Notes: a model not told the origin generated them from the sequence alone. DNA of 14,956 bases from B46-G9 sp964548365 (GCA_964548365.1 CAZJRD010000082.1:1-14956); one strand, 5' to 3'; shown: positions 1 through 7,395, numbered from the stretch's first letter. Program-made: numbers and translations.

Positions 1-12
1 CCCATTTCCCAT

Positions 13-64
13 TGTAGGAGCGACCTCCCGGTCGCGATGTTCGCAGGCGGGAGCTGCTCCTACA
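13..64. repeat. REP-like palindromic pair (BIME-like)
   Basis: Two head-to-head palindromic units lie in this stretch. The outer arms TGTAGGAGC (13-21) and GCTCCTACA (56-64) are perfect reverse complements. Inside the left unit GCGACC (20-25) pairs with GGTCGC (30-35) around a TCCC loop. The right unit, read on the minus strand, is GTAGGAGC followed by a diverged hairpin. The same GTAGGAGC core recurs at 84-108, 3711-3785 and 12179-12203. This arrangement matches REP/BIME elements spread by RAYT-type transposases. The family assignment is inference from shape and copy number within this window. Confidence 0.7.
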
Positions 65-83
65 GAGGTGGCGCGTGGTTTTA

Positions 84-108
84 TCGCAAGCGGGAGCTTG
101 CTCCTACA
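84..108 (-). repeat. REP-like palindrome just downstream of the diguanylate cyclase gene
   Basis: On the minus strand this reads CTGTAGGAGCAAGCTCCC then GCTTGCGA. GCAAGC and GCTTGC form a 6-bp stem around TCCC. It starts about five bases after the stop codon of the GGDEF gene (113-115) and is followed on that strand by ATAAAA. It could therefore stabilise the 3' end of the operon transcript or act as a weak terminator, but there is no long U-run. It is a near copy of the unit at 41-65. Confidence 0.6.
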
Positions 109-112
109 GGGG

Positions 113-1045
113 TTAGAGGGGTTGGCTGCGGACGGCGTTTCGGCCCTCATTCTTGGCCTGGTAGAGCTTGTCGTCGGCCATCTTGACCATTGTATCCGGG
201 GAAACTCCTGAATCCGGGGTGTCGTGGGAGAACCCGGTTACCCCGAAGCTGGCAGTGATGTTGAGGCCTCCTTCAGGGGTATCCATGGTTGCCTCGGCTA
301 CGCTGATACGGAGGCGCTCGGCTACCAGGACAGCACCCTGAAAGGGAGTTTCCGGGAGCACTACCAGGAATTCCTCGCCGCCATACCGGGAAACCCAGTC
401 AACCCCGTTCCGAATGGAGTCCATGAGAATCTTCGCAAAGGCCTTGAGCACCGCGTCTCCGGCCTGGTGCCCATAAGTGTCGTTCACCTTTTTGAAGTGA
501 TCGATATCACACAGAACGATCGAAAGGTCATGCCCATATCGCCTGGCCCTCTTGATCTCTTTTGGTAAATGCTCGGTGAGGAATCCCCTGTTGTAGCATC
601 CGGTTAACGTGTCTTTTATTGAAAGGATCCTGATCTCTTCAGTCGCATTCTTGAGGGACCGTTCAAGATCCAGGATCCGGGTGCCCGTCTTGAGGCGGGC
701 CATTAGTTCCGCACGATTGAAAGGCTTTGTCAGGTAATCGTCCGCCCCTGCTTCGAGACCTGCAACAATGTCGTCCTTGGAATCTTTCGCCGTAAGGAGG
801 ATCATGAAGATGTACCCGTTTTCCGACTGTTCCCTCAGCTCCCGGCAGAGTTCGGGGCCGGTCATTTCTGGCATCATCCAGTCCGTAAGGACAATGGGAA
901 AGAAACGTTGGGCAAAGAGTTCAAGGGCCTCACGGCCGTCTTTGGCCGAAACCACCTCATAACCGGCCTTTGTGAGGGTCTTTTCAAGGAGTTTGCGGGA
1001 GACCGGGTTATCTTCGGCAATAAGAATAGGAAAATCGCTCTTCAA
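113..1045 (-). CDS. Response regulator diguanylate cyclase (REC-GGDEF, PleD/WspR-like)
   Basis: This is a two-domain cytoplasmic protein of 310 residues. Residues 5-122 are a CheY-like receiver with acidic pocket E11/D12, phospho-acceptor D55, switch residue T85 and K107 (in TKPF). After a short helical linker comes a GGDEF domain (about 140-308) with the active-site signature GGEEF at 222-226, expected to condense two GTP into cyclic di-GMP. The usual allosteric I-site RxxD, nine residues before GGEEF, reads NGVD, so product inhibition may be altered. The start is TTG, supported by GGAG seven bases upstream; no better ATG is near. It is the last gene of a kinase-Hpt-regulator operon, 21 bases after the Hpt gene, and is the likely output of that phosphorelay. 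Confidence 0.93.
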   Translation of the reverse strand: MKSDFPILIAEDNPVSRKLLEKTLTKAGYEVVSAKDGREALELFAQRFFPIVLTDWMMPEMTGPELCRELREQSENGYIFMILLTAKDSKDDIVAGLEAGADDYLTKPFNRAELMARLKTGTRILDLERSLKNATEEIRILSIKDTLTGCYNRGFLTEHLPKEIKRARRYGHDLSIVLCDIDHFKKVNDTYGHQAGDAVLKAFAKILMDSIRNGVDWVSRYGGEEFLVVLPETPFQGAVLVAERLRISVAEATMDTPEGGLNITASFGVTGFSHDTPDSGVSPDTMVKMADDKLYQAKNEGRNAVRSQPL

Positions 1046-1066
1046 TGGACTGCTCCAATGGGGTGG

Positions 1067-1384
1067 CTATGTGTGAAAAAGCTCGACCACAGGGGCGAAC
1101 TTCGTCTTCAGGGCCTGGACCTTTTCACCCATACCAGCAAGATCCTGTTCCCTGCCCTTGAACTCAATTTCCCTGGCCGTATCGGAAAGATCCATGAGAC
1201 CCATGTTGGCTGATGCTCCTTTAATAGAGTGGGCAGCCTTGACCACACCTTCTGCGTTGTTTGCGGCTATTGCCTGTTCCAGGGAAGCGATGTCGGCTTT
1301 GCCGGAATCCACAAGCAGTTCCAGGATTTCCATGTATTCATCGGGCTCCAGTCCCAAGTTACCCGCCAATTCGTTGATATTCAT
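1067..1384 (-). CDS. Hpt domain phosphotransfer protein
   Basis: This 105-residue protein is all predicted helix and consists of a single histidine phosphotransfer domain. The phosphorylated histidine is H52 in the motif HSIKGAS. Such proteins shuttle a phosphoryl group between receiver domains of a hybrid kinase and a final response regulator. Its ATG overlaps the TGA stop of the hybrid kinase (ATGA), and AAGGAG lies eight bases upstream inside the kinase gene, so translation is probably coupled. The downstream REC-GGDEF gene is the obvious phosphate acceptor, and the upstream hybrid kinase receivers the obvious donor. That pairing is inferred from gene order. Confidence 0.9.
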   Translation of the reverse strand: MNINELAGNLGLEPDEYMEILELLVDSGKADIASLEQAIAANNAEGVVKAAHSIKGASANMGLMDLSDTAREIEFKGREQDLAGMGEKVQALKTKFAPVVELFHT

Positions 1385-3453
1385 GATACCAGCTCCTTTT
1401 TCAGAACATACCTGTCAATCATCTGGAATACCAGTTCCCGTTTAATGGGTTTGGGAACGTAATCATCCATGCCCGCGGTAAGGCATTTTTCCCTGTCTCC
1501 CGCCATGGCATTGGCAGTCATGGCGATGATGGGAATCCGGGACGCAGTCCCATTGCCGTTTTCCCTTTTCGCTTCCACTTCCCGGATCGCCCGCGTGGCT
1601 TCCAACCCGTCCATTTCAGGCATCTGGACGTCCATGAATATCAAGTGATAGGCCTCAGGATCATTTGAAAATTTTTCCAGGGCCTCCTTCCCGTTGTTGG
1701 CTATTTCCACCTGATATCCAGCCTTCTTGAGCATCATTCCGGCGAGCTTCTGGTTGACAGGATTGTCTTCAGCCAGGAGAAGAGACGAGGCTCGCTTCAT
1801 TTCCTCCCGCACGGAGTATTGGGTGACAATCTGTCTGCTTTCAGAGTCTGCCAGATGATTTCCGGCGGTTTTGGTGCTCAGAAGCTTTTCAATGATATTG
1901 AAGAGTTTCTGGCGCCGAATCGGTTTCGGCAGAAACCCGTCAAACCCGGCATCCTGGCATCTTTTTGCCGCCCGGACCACGGAGGACGAGAATGCCAGTA
2001 AAGGAAGGTCTAATGCAGGGGAAGGACCCTCGCGGACCGCTCGGGCTATGTCATAGCCGTTCATATCGGGCATCTGGATATCCAGAATGCAGAGGTCAAA
2101 TGGATCATTCGCCTCCATAGCCTCTTTCACGGCGGGGAGTACCTCTTTGCCCATTGAAAGGGCATGGACCCTTATACCGGTGGACTCCAGCAGGTGGCGG
2201 AGGATATCCAGGTTTGTCCGATTGTCGTCCACGATGAGGGCCCTCTTCCCGTTGAGGATAGTCGGCACCAGCCTTTTCGCCTTCTTTTCGGGCGCTTTTT
2301 TCGCCTTCCCGATAAAATGAAAGCAGGTTCCCTCGCCGGGCTTACTTTCCGCCCAGACATCACCTTCCATGATTTCCGATATCTTCTTGCAGATGGTGAG
2401 CCCCAGGCCTGTCCCGCCGTATTTCCTGGTGGTCGATCCATCAGCCTGTTGAAAGGGTTCAAAGATGTTCGCGAGTTTTGCTTCAGTGATACCGATACCG
2501 GTATCACGGACGGTGGCGTGGAAGGATATGCCCTCTCCGTCTCCCTCGGTCATGTCCAGGGCAAGCTCTATTTCCCCTGAATCGGTAAACTTGCTCGCGT
2601 TCCCCATGAGATTCACCAGGACCTGCCTGAAACGATGGGGATCTCCATTTATCTGAGCCGGAACATCGTTGCCGATCCTGCAGAGGATTTCTATGGGCTT
2701 GTCTTGAATCTTGGGACGGATGAGGTCACAGACATCATGACACAGGATCTCCGGGTCGAAGTCTATCTCCTCCAGGTCCATCTGGCCTGCCTCGATTTTG
2801 GAGAAGTCCAGGATGTCGTTAATGAGGGACAGAAGGGATTCTCCGCTTCTCTTGATCGTGCTGGCATAATCGATTTGTTCATCGGTCAACTGGGTTTCGA
2901 GCAGCATGTCGGTGAACCCGATCACCCCGTTCAAGGGCGTCCGGATCTCGTGGCTCATGTTTGCCAGGAATTCACTTTTCGCCAGGGATGCCAGTTCGGC
3001 CTGGACCGCCATCTGGTTTGCCCGCTCGATGGCTGTTTCCAGCTGATCATTCGTTTCCTGCAGTTCCGCTCGGATCCGTTTTTCCCGGTCGATTCTATCA
3101 ATTTTGGCTTTGAGCTCCTTCATGTCAAAGGGCTTGCTGATGTAATCGGCAGCGCCTGCCGAAATGATATCGGCGTACGTGTAGCTTGCTGTATAGCCGG
3201 TCATGATTATGAAGGCCAGGTCGGGGGAGGACTCCTTGATTTTTTTCATCATCTGAATTCCATCCATCCCCGGCATGGAGATATCTGAAAGGACCAGATC
3301 GTACTGCTCGTTTTGGAACATTTTCATTGCCTGCTCGGCATCTTTCGCTTCGTGACAGGTCATCCCGAATTTTTCGAGAAAAGAGTGGGCGGTGGTGCGG
3401 ATCATTTCTTCGTCGTCAACGATCAAGACTCTATTGATACCTGAATTTGCCAT
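1381..3453 (-). CDS. Cytoplasmic hybrid histidine kinase, REC-HisKA-HATPase-REC-REC
   Basis: This 690-residue protein has no transmembrane segment or signal peptide. Domains in order: receiver 1 (about 7-122, D13/D14, phospho-site D57, K107); a helical linker likely to be coiled coil (about 120-160); HisKA with H168 in SHEIRTP; HATPase_c (about 270-385) with N-box N281/N285, G1 box DTGIGI at 317-322 and G2 box GGTGLGL at 346-352; receiver 2 (about 403-525, D409/D410, D458, K510); receiver 3 (about 556-682, E562/D563, D608). There is no PAS, GAF or other sensor domain, so input probably comes through the N-terminal receiver or a partner protein. An AGGAG sits about 15 bases before the ATG, a long spacing. 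The promoter region runs into the assembly gap. It is the first gene of an operon with Hpt and REC-GGDEF genes. Confidence 0.94.
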   Translation of the reverse strand: MANSGINRVLIVDDEEMIRTTAHSFLEKFGMTCHEAKDAEQAMKMFQNEQYDLVLSDISMPGMDGIQMMKKIKESSPDLAFIIMTGYTASYTYADIISAGAADYISKPFDMKELKAKIDRIDREKRIRAELQETNDQLETAIERANQMAVQAELASLAKSEFLANMSHEIRTPLNGVIGFTDMLLETQLTDEQIDYASTIKRSGESLLSLINDILDFSKIEAGQMDLEEIDFDPEILCHDVCDLIRPKIQDKPIEILCRIGNDVPAQINGDPHRFRQVLVNLMGNASKFTDSGEIELALDMTEGDGEGISFHATVRDTGIGITEAKLANIFEPFQQADGSTTRKYGGTGLGLTICKKISEIMEGDVWAESKPGEGTCFHFIGKAKKAPEKKAKRLVPTILNGKRALIVDDNRTNLDILRHLLESTGIRVHALSMGKEVLPAVKEAMEANDPFDLCILDIQMPDMNGYDIARAVREGPSPALDLPLLAFSSSVVRAAKRCQDAGFDGFLPKPIRRQKLFNIIEKLLSTKTAGNHLADSESRQIVTQYSVREEMKRASSLLLAEDNPVNQKLAGMMLKKAGYQVEIANNGKEALEKFSNDPEAYHLIFMDVQMPEMDGLEATRAIREVEAKRENGNGTASRIPIIAMTANAMAGDREKCLTAGMDDYVPKPIKRELVFQMIDRYVLKKELVS

Positions 3454-3478
3454 GTCAGATGATTTTTTCTCCTGTCCT

Positions 3479-3578
3479 NNNNNNNNNNNNNNNNNNNNNN
3501 NNNNNNNNNNNNNNNNNNNNNNNNNNNNNNNNNNNNNNNNNNNNNNNNNNNNNNNNNNNNNNNNNNNNNNNNNNNNNN
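3479..3578. other. Assembly gap (100 N)
   Basis: Exactly 100 undetermined bases lie 25 bases upstream of the hybrid kinase start. A round 100 is usually a scaffolding placeholder, so the true distance and content are unknown. The kinase operon promoter, or part of another repeat cluster, may be hidden here. The joined sequence from 3579 to 3680 shows no gene. Confidence 0.98.
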
Positions 3579-3680
3579 GGCCTAAAGAGATTATCGGAAA
3601 AAGCGGAAAATTATTGAGTAAAAAAATGAAAAAGTGTTACTATTCGGCCGCTGAGGCAAAATAAGTGGCTTAGATAATAG

Positions 3681-3852
3681 CTCAATAAATAGGGAAATGC
3701 AGACAGCGCATGATCGCGACCTGGAAGTCGCTTCTCCAGGGAGCAATGGTGAAATGTGCTGTAGGAGCAACGTCCACGTTGCGACGGTAAAACGGTGGCC
3801 AAAACCGAGATGTTGAATTCAAAGGAAATGCCCCCTTTTATTGAGTTGATAC
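3681..3852. repeat. Small inverted-repeat element with internal REP hairpins
   Basis: The left end CTCAATAAATAGGG (3681-3694) and the reverse complement of the right end (CTCAATAAAAGGGG) form inverted termini. The right end continues as TTTATTGAGTTGATAC (3837-3852), which recurs exactly, in inverted orientation, at 12140-12155. Inside are two REP-like hairpins: GCGAC/GTCGC at 3716-3731 and GCAACGT/ACGTTGC at 3767-3782, the latter preceded by GTAGGA. There is no coding capacity. It looks like a non-autonomous element or a nested REP cluster. It occupies most of the otherwise gene-free stretch between the kinase operon and the metallo-hydrolase; nothing else is recognisable in 3579-3680 or 3853-3916. 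Confidence 0.55.
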
Positions 3853-3934
3853 AGGCATATGGCATCAGGAATAGGCTGTAAGATGCCTGAGGGAAAAAGG
3901 ATTTTTTTATCTAGATAGGAGATTGTGTAAAAAA

Positions 3935-4828
3935 ATGGAAGAAACACTCATTGAAATCAAGCAGGATAGCCCGGGATTTGATCATTTTATCGGGTCCTGG
4001 TTTTGCCGGAACGGCTTGGCCTTTCTGGTGGATGTCGGCCCGGCCAACACAGCGGACCGTTTGCTGGAAAGCCTGGCACAGCTTGACGTGGAAGAAATTG
4101 ATTATATCTTATTGACGCACATTCACATAGATCATGCCGGCGCGCTTGCGGATGTGCTGGCGCGATACGCCATGGCCCGGGTGGTCTGTCATGAAAAAGG
4201 CATTCCGAATCTGGTCGATCCCTCCAGACTCTGGGCGGGCAGTTTGAGTGTGCTGGGAGAAACTGCGGAATTCTTCGGGGAGCCCAAAGCTGTTCCGGAA
4301 GATCGGCTTGTTCCTCATACTTCGTGCCCGATAAACGGTCTGCGGGTGATAGAAACCCCCGGGCATGCCCCACACCACTTGAGTTTTGCCTACGAGGGAC
4401 GTCTGTTCGCGGGTGAAGCAGCAGGTACTTTTTCAGTGGTGAAAGGAAAGGAATATCTTCGGCCGGCAACGCCGCCGAGGTTTTTTCTGCACGTGTTTTT
4501 GGAAAGCGTGGATCGCATGCTTAGACTGGATGATCAACCGATCTACTACGCGCATTTCGGCAGGGCTGAAAGTTCCCACCGCATGCTGAAGCGGTTTCGA
4601 GACCAGATCCTGTCGTGGAAGGACTGGATCAACGAAGAATTTTCCTCAGGAGAAGAGGATCTTGAAAACCGCTGTGTGGATGCGCTTCTTGTAAAGGATC
4701 CGAATCTTGCGGCATTTGCGGATATGGATCCAGGGACCAGGGAAAGGGAAAAGAACTTCATCGCCAATGCAGTACGGGGTTTTCTGGGTTATTTCCGTGA
4801 AGCCAGGCAGGAGACGCATGAAAAATGA
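3935..4828 (+). CDS. MBL-fold metallo-hydrolase
   Basis: This cytoplasmic protein of 297 residues belongs to the metallo-beta-lactamase fold (residues numbered here from a TTG four codons earlier). The metal-binding signature HIHIDH is at 66-71, with a further ligand H148 in TPGHAPHH and a late histidine in YYAHFGR. At the position where many family members have a bridging aspartate (GD) this protein has FAGEAAG, with E165. The last 80 residues form a helical extension. The family hydrolyses thioesters, phosphodiesters or lactones, or acts in redox; the substrate cannot be told from sequence. ATG 3935 was chosen because AGGAG at 3917-3921 is only one base from the upstream TTG (3923). It is the first gene of a probable operon, 19 bases before the Fur-FeoA gene. 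Confidence 0.88.
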   Translation: MEETLIEIKQDSPGFDHFIGSWFCRNGLAFLVDVGPANTADRLLESLAQLDVEEIDYILLTHIHIDHAGALADVLARYAMARVVCHEKGIPNLVDPSRLWAGSLSVLGETAEFFGEPKAVPEDRLVPHTSCPINGLRVIETPGHAPHHLSFAYEGRLFAGEAAGTFSVVKGKEYLRPATPPRFFLHVFLESVDRMLRLDDQPIYYAHFGRAESSHRMLKRFRDQILSWKDWINEEFSSGEEDLENRCVDALLVKDPNLAAFADMDPGTREREKNFIANAVRGFLGYFREARQETHEK

Positions 4829-4847
4829 GCTTTTGTGAGGAAGAAAT

Positions 4848-5555
4848 ATGAAAGACTGGAATGTTCTCGAGAAGGCTAACTTGCGGGCGCTTCTTGAAAC
4901 CGATCAGGTGGATAGCGTGCAGGACCGGCTGAATATAGTGGATACGTTTCTCGACACGGAAGAGCATGTTACGCTTGAGGAGCTGTTTCGGCTGCTCAAG
5001 AATAAAGGCTACGATTACGAACCTGGATTCGTACGGCAATGCATGAATCGGATGGTAGAACTCGGATTTGCCCAACGGAAGAAGTTTGAAGATCAGCCCA
5101 TACGCTATGAGCACCGGCATCTAGGCCGGCATCACGATCATCTCATCTGCACCAAATGCGGGAAGATCGTCGAATTTTCCAATGATGAGATGGAACGCCT
5201 CCAGGTACAGATCGCCACGTCCCATGGGTTTCAAATGTTGCAGCACCGTATGGAGATATATGGCCTGTGCGATGAGTGCCTCGCCCAGCGTGCCCCGTTG
5301 ATGCCCCTGGCCATTGCCAAACCCGGGGAGCGGGTGGAGGTAAAAGAGATAATAACCGGTGTTGGGGGGAAATCGCGACTCGCATCTATGGGATTGCGGA
5401 TCGGGGACAAAGTAGAAGTGATCAGCAATGACGGGCACGGACGGCTCATCCTGGGGCATGATTGTTCGAGGCTGGCCATGGGACGTGGCATGGCCCAGAA
5501 AATTCTCGTTGCCCTGAACACCGCGCCGGCCGATGCTATCTGCAAGGAAGAGTAG
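4848..5555 (+). CDS. Fur-family regulator fused to a C-terminal FeoA/SH3-like domain
   Basis: This is a 235-residue fusion. Residues about 20-148 are a Fur/PerR-type protein: a winged-helix part (about 25-90), the dimerisation/metal motif HHDHLIC (95-101), and structural zinc cysteines C101/C104 and C141/C144. H126 and E109 are further candidate metal ligands. Residues about 152-228 match FeoA, with the typical PG(E)xVxVKEI, SRLASMGLRIGDKVEV and LAMGRGMAQKI segments. Ordinary Fur proteins end near residue 140-150. DtxR/MntR repressors carry a similar SH3-like domain, so the fusion may be a convergent design for metal-dependent repression. GAGG lies seven bases before the ATG. Gene context suggests it controls iron or another metal response, perhaps including the hydrolase gene ahead of it; no clear Fur box is seen. 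Confidence 0.88.
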   Translation: MKDWNVLEKANLRALLETDQVDSVQDRLNIVDTFLDTEEHVTLEELFRLLKNKGYDYEPGFVRQCMNRMVELGFAQRKKFEDQPIRYEHRHLGRHHDHLICTKCGKIVEFSNDEMERLQVQIATSHGFQMLQHRMEIYGLCDECLAQRAPLMPLAIAKPGERVEVKEIITGVGGKSRLASMGLRIGDKVEVISNDGHGRLILGHDCSRLAMGRGMAQKILVALNTAPADAICKEE

Positions 5556-5560
5556 CCGGG

Positions 5561-6235
5561 TTAGGCGATTCGTTTGAGGAGCGTACGCAACCGGTCCCTG
5601 ATGCCTCGGATTGTTTTTTCCGGCCCGCTCCGGTATTGAAGGCGCTCGTTTTCTTCCCTGGAAACCGCGCCGGGACAATGCTTGAGTTTAAGCTTGATGA
5701 TGGCCAGTTCATCATCCAGGAGGAATCGCTCATAAATCCGGTTGAAGGGGAAAAATCTGCACTCGCGCCGCAGGATTGCCGCGGCCCAGTCAACAAAATA
5801 CGGGCGTCCGTCACTGCCCACGAGGATGTTTGGTTCCCTCTTCAGGTCGCAATGGGCCACGCCCTTTGCGTGAACCCGGGAGACCAGGCTCTCGCATGCC
5901 TCGAAAAACCCTTCCGGAAGGTCCGAAGGTTTTTCCACATCGTTGAGACTGGTGCCCGGGATTTGCTCCAGCACGATGGCCAGACCTTTAATCACCCGGT
6001 AAACCCTGGGGACGCCCTCGAGCCCCGCCACCTGCCAATAGGCCCTGCTCTCACGCCACACGAGAAACCGGCCAGCCAAGTTCCTGAAAAGGAATCGGTT
6101 GGTGCTGAAGTCCTTGACTACAGCGCGAACACCGTCCTCCTCAATGACCCGCAGTGCCGGCCTGGTGGCCGCCGCGGGCCGCAGGATTGCCTTCTGCTTC
6201 CCGGGAAGCCCCTGAAGAGTGATAGATTCAAACAT
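5561..6235 (-). CDS. Small protein-kinase-like enzyme (RIO/Kdo-kinase/InaA type)
   Basis: This 224-residue protein has a minimal eukaryotic-like kinase core: ATP-binding K41 (VVKDF), likely helix-C E62, hinge LEQIPG (89-94), catalytic loop HCDLKREPN with D130 and N136, and metal-binding D149 in FVDW in place of DFG. This pattern is typical of bacterial lipopolysaccharide core kinases (WaaP/KdkA/InaA) and RIO-like kinases. The phospho-acceptor could be a lipid sugar or a protein. There is no signal peptide. It starts 34 bases after hypD and is probably the last gene of the hyp operon, although no clear Shine-Dalgarno is seen. Its stop codon is only five bases from the stop of the convergent Fur-FeoA gene. 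Confidence 0.82.
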   Translation of the reverse strand: MFESITLQGLPGKQKAILRPAAATRPALRVIEEDGVRAVVKDFSTNRFLFRNLAGRFLVWRESRAYWQVAGLEGVPRVYRVIKGLAIVLEQIPGTSLNDVEKPSDLPEGFFEACESLVSRVHAKGVAHCDLKREPNILVGSDGRPYFVDWAAAILRRECRFFPFNRIYERFLLDDELAIIKLKLKHCPGAVSREENERLQYRSGPEKTIRGIRDRLRTLLKRIA

Positions 6236-6269
6236 ATGCCGTCGCGGTTACGGGTTCACGGTTCATAGT

Positions 6270-7358
6270 TTACGGTTTGTCATGGTACTTGAAATAGGCG
6301 GCGCAGGTGCCCTCGCTGGAAACCATGCATGGGCCCACCGGGGTGCGCGGCGTGCACACCTTGCGGAAAAGCTTGCACTCGAACGGCCTGGCAACTCCAC
6401 GGAGGACCTCGGCACACAGGCAGCCGGCCGGCTCTTTGGCAGCCGGGACCTCCAGGTCAAAGCGTCTGGCGGCATCATAGGCCGCGTATTTCTCGCGAAG
6501 GGCCAGGCCGCTCATGGGAATGACACCGAGTCCTCTCCACGGGGTATCGCAAGGTTCAAAAACCTCATCCATGAGCCCGAGGGCGCTGGGATTCCCCTCG
6601 GGCGAAGCTCCGCGCACGTACTGGATTTCCACCCGTGCCTCGTCTGCTTCAATCTGCCGCACGAGCATCAGAATCCCCTGCAGAATATCCAGCGGTTCAA
6701 AACCCACCACCACGCAGGGGACCCTGTACTGATCCACCACTGACTGGTAACTGGAGGTTCCGATAATGGTGGTGACGTGGCCCGGGCAGATAAAACCGGT
6801 TATGTCAAGGGTGCCGCCTGAGAGCAGAGCGTCCATGGCCGGGGGCAGGAGCTTGTGGGCTGAAAGCACAAAAAAATTATTGAGATTGGTCTCATGGGCC
6901 GTTTTCACCGCCGCAGCCACAGTGGGAGCCGTGGTCTCGAAACCAACTCCGAGGAAGACGACCGGGTGATCAGGGTTTTTCCGGGCAATGGTGAGGGCGT
7001 CAAAGGTGGAGTAGACCATGCGCACATCGGCCCCATGGGCCCTTTCCGCCTGAAGGGAAGAGTTGGTCCCGGGGACCCTGAACATGTCTCCAAACGTGGT
7101 GACGATCACCCCGGGTTCACCGGCAAGCTTAATGGACCGGTCCATGTCTTCGGTGGCGGTTACACAGACGGGACATCCCGGGCCGGACACCAGTTCCACC
7201 GTCTCGGGCAGGAGACTGCGGATGCCGTGCCTGAAAATGGCCATGGTATGGGTCCCGCAGATCTCCATGAGACGGGCAGGCTTTCGGGAGGTATCCCTTA
7301 TTTTTCGGGAAAGGGCCTGGGCCACCTCCCGGTCACGATATTCATCCATGTGCTTCAT
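6270..7358 (-). CDS. hypD: Hydrogenase maturation factor HypD
   Basis: This 362-residue protein matches the full length of HypD, the [4Fe-4S] scaffold that with HypC assembles the Fe(CN)2CO unit of NiFe hydrogenases. The conserved CGTHT (C34), GPGCPVC (C62, C65) and FLGVGFETTAP motifs are present. The C-terminal cysteine-rich part (CLCAEVLRG...FECKLF...C...GPCMVSSEGTCAAY) supplies the cluster ligands. The start ATG at 7358 has GAAGGG nine bases upstream; a second in-frame ATG is three codons later. It lies 33 bases after hypF. The usual partners hypC and hypE are not adjacent; instead a kinase-like gene follows. Cytoplasmic. Confidence 0.97.
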   Translation of the reverse strand: MKHMDEYRDREVAQALSRKIRDTSRKPARLMEICGTHTMAIFRHGIRSLLPETVELVSGPGCPVCVTATEDMDRSIKLAGEPGVIVTTFGDMFRVPGTNSSLQAERAHGADVRMVYSTFDALTIARKNPDHPVVFLGVGFETTAPTVAAAVKTAHETNLNNFFVLSAHKLLPPAMDALLSGGTLDITGFICPGHVTTIIGTSSYQSVVDQYRVPCVVVGFEPLDILQGILMLVRQIEADEARVEIQYVRGASPEGNPSALGLMDEVFEPCDTPWRGLGVIPMSGLALREKYAAYDAARRFDLEVPAAKEPAGCLCAEVLRGVARPFECKLFRKVCTPRTPVGPCMVSSEGTCAAYFKYHDKP

Positions 7359-7365
7359 TTCATTT

Positions 7366-7395
7366 TTCCCTTCAGCCTATTTCCCTTCAGTCTAT
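7366..7395 (-). repeat. 15-bp tandem duplication at the hypF-hypD junction, doubling the Shine-Dalgarno
   Basis: TTCCCTTCAGCCTAT (7366-7380) and TTCCCTTCAGTCTAT (7381-7395) are adjacent copies that differ at one base. On the transcribed strand each contains GAAGGG. The copy nearer hypD is its likely ribosome binding site, and the other overlaps the TAG stop of hypF (7392-7394). Confidence 0.65.

Noticed and set aside
1..112. Repeated GTAGGAGC units as a CRISPR array
   Set aside because: Units are palindromic, in mixed orientation and unevenly spaced, with no regular spacers; a REP-type family fits better.
2635..3288. Long plus-strand open frame (217 codons) opposite the hybrid kinase gene
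   Set aside because: It is antisense to well-conserved receiver and kinase domains, has no family resemblance and no ribosome site; it is a by-product of codon bias.
3646..3700. Fur box upstream of the hydrolase/Fur-FeoA operon
   Set aside because: GATAATAG at 3673 resembles half a site, but there is no paired half-site of the expected spacing and it lies about 260 bases from the start codon.
5462..6268. 268-codon plus-strand open frame opposite the kinase gene
   Set aside because: The minus-strand product has all kinase catalytic residues; the plus frame has none and begins inside the FeoA domain.
7359..7391. Possible hypC between hypF and hypD
   Set aside because: Only 33 bases are available and they are made of a duplicated ribosome-site sequence; no HypC-like frame starting MC was found anywhere in the window.
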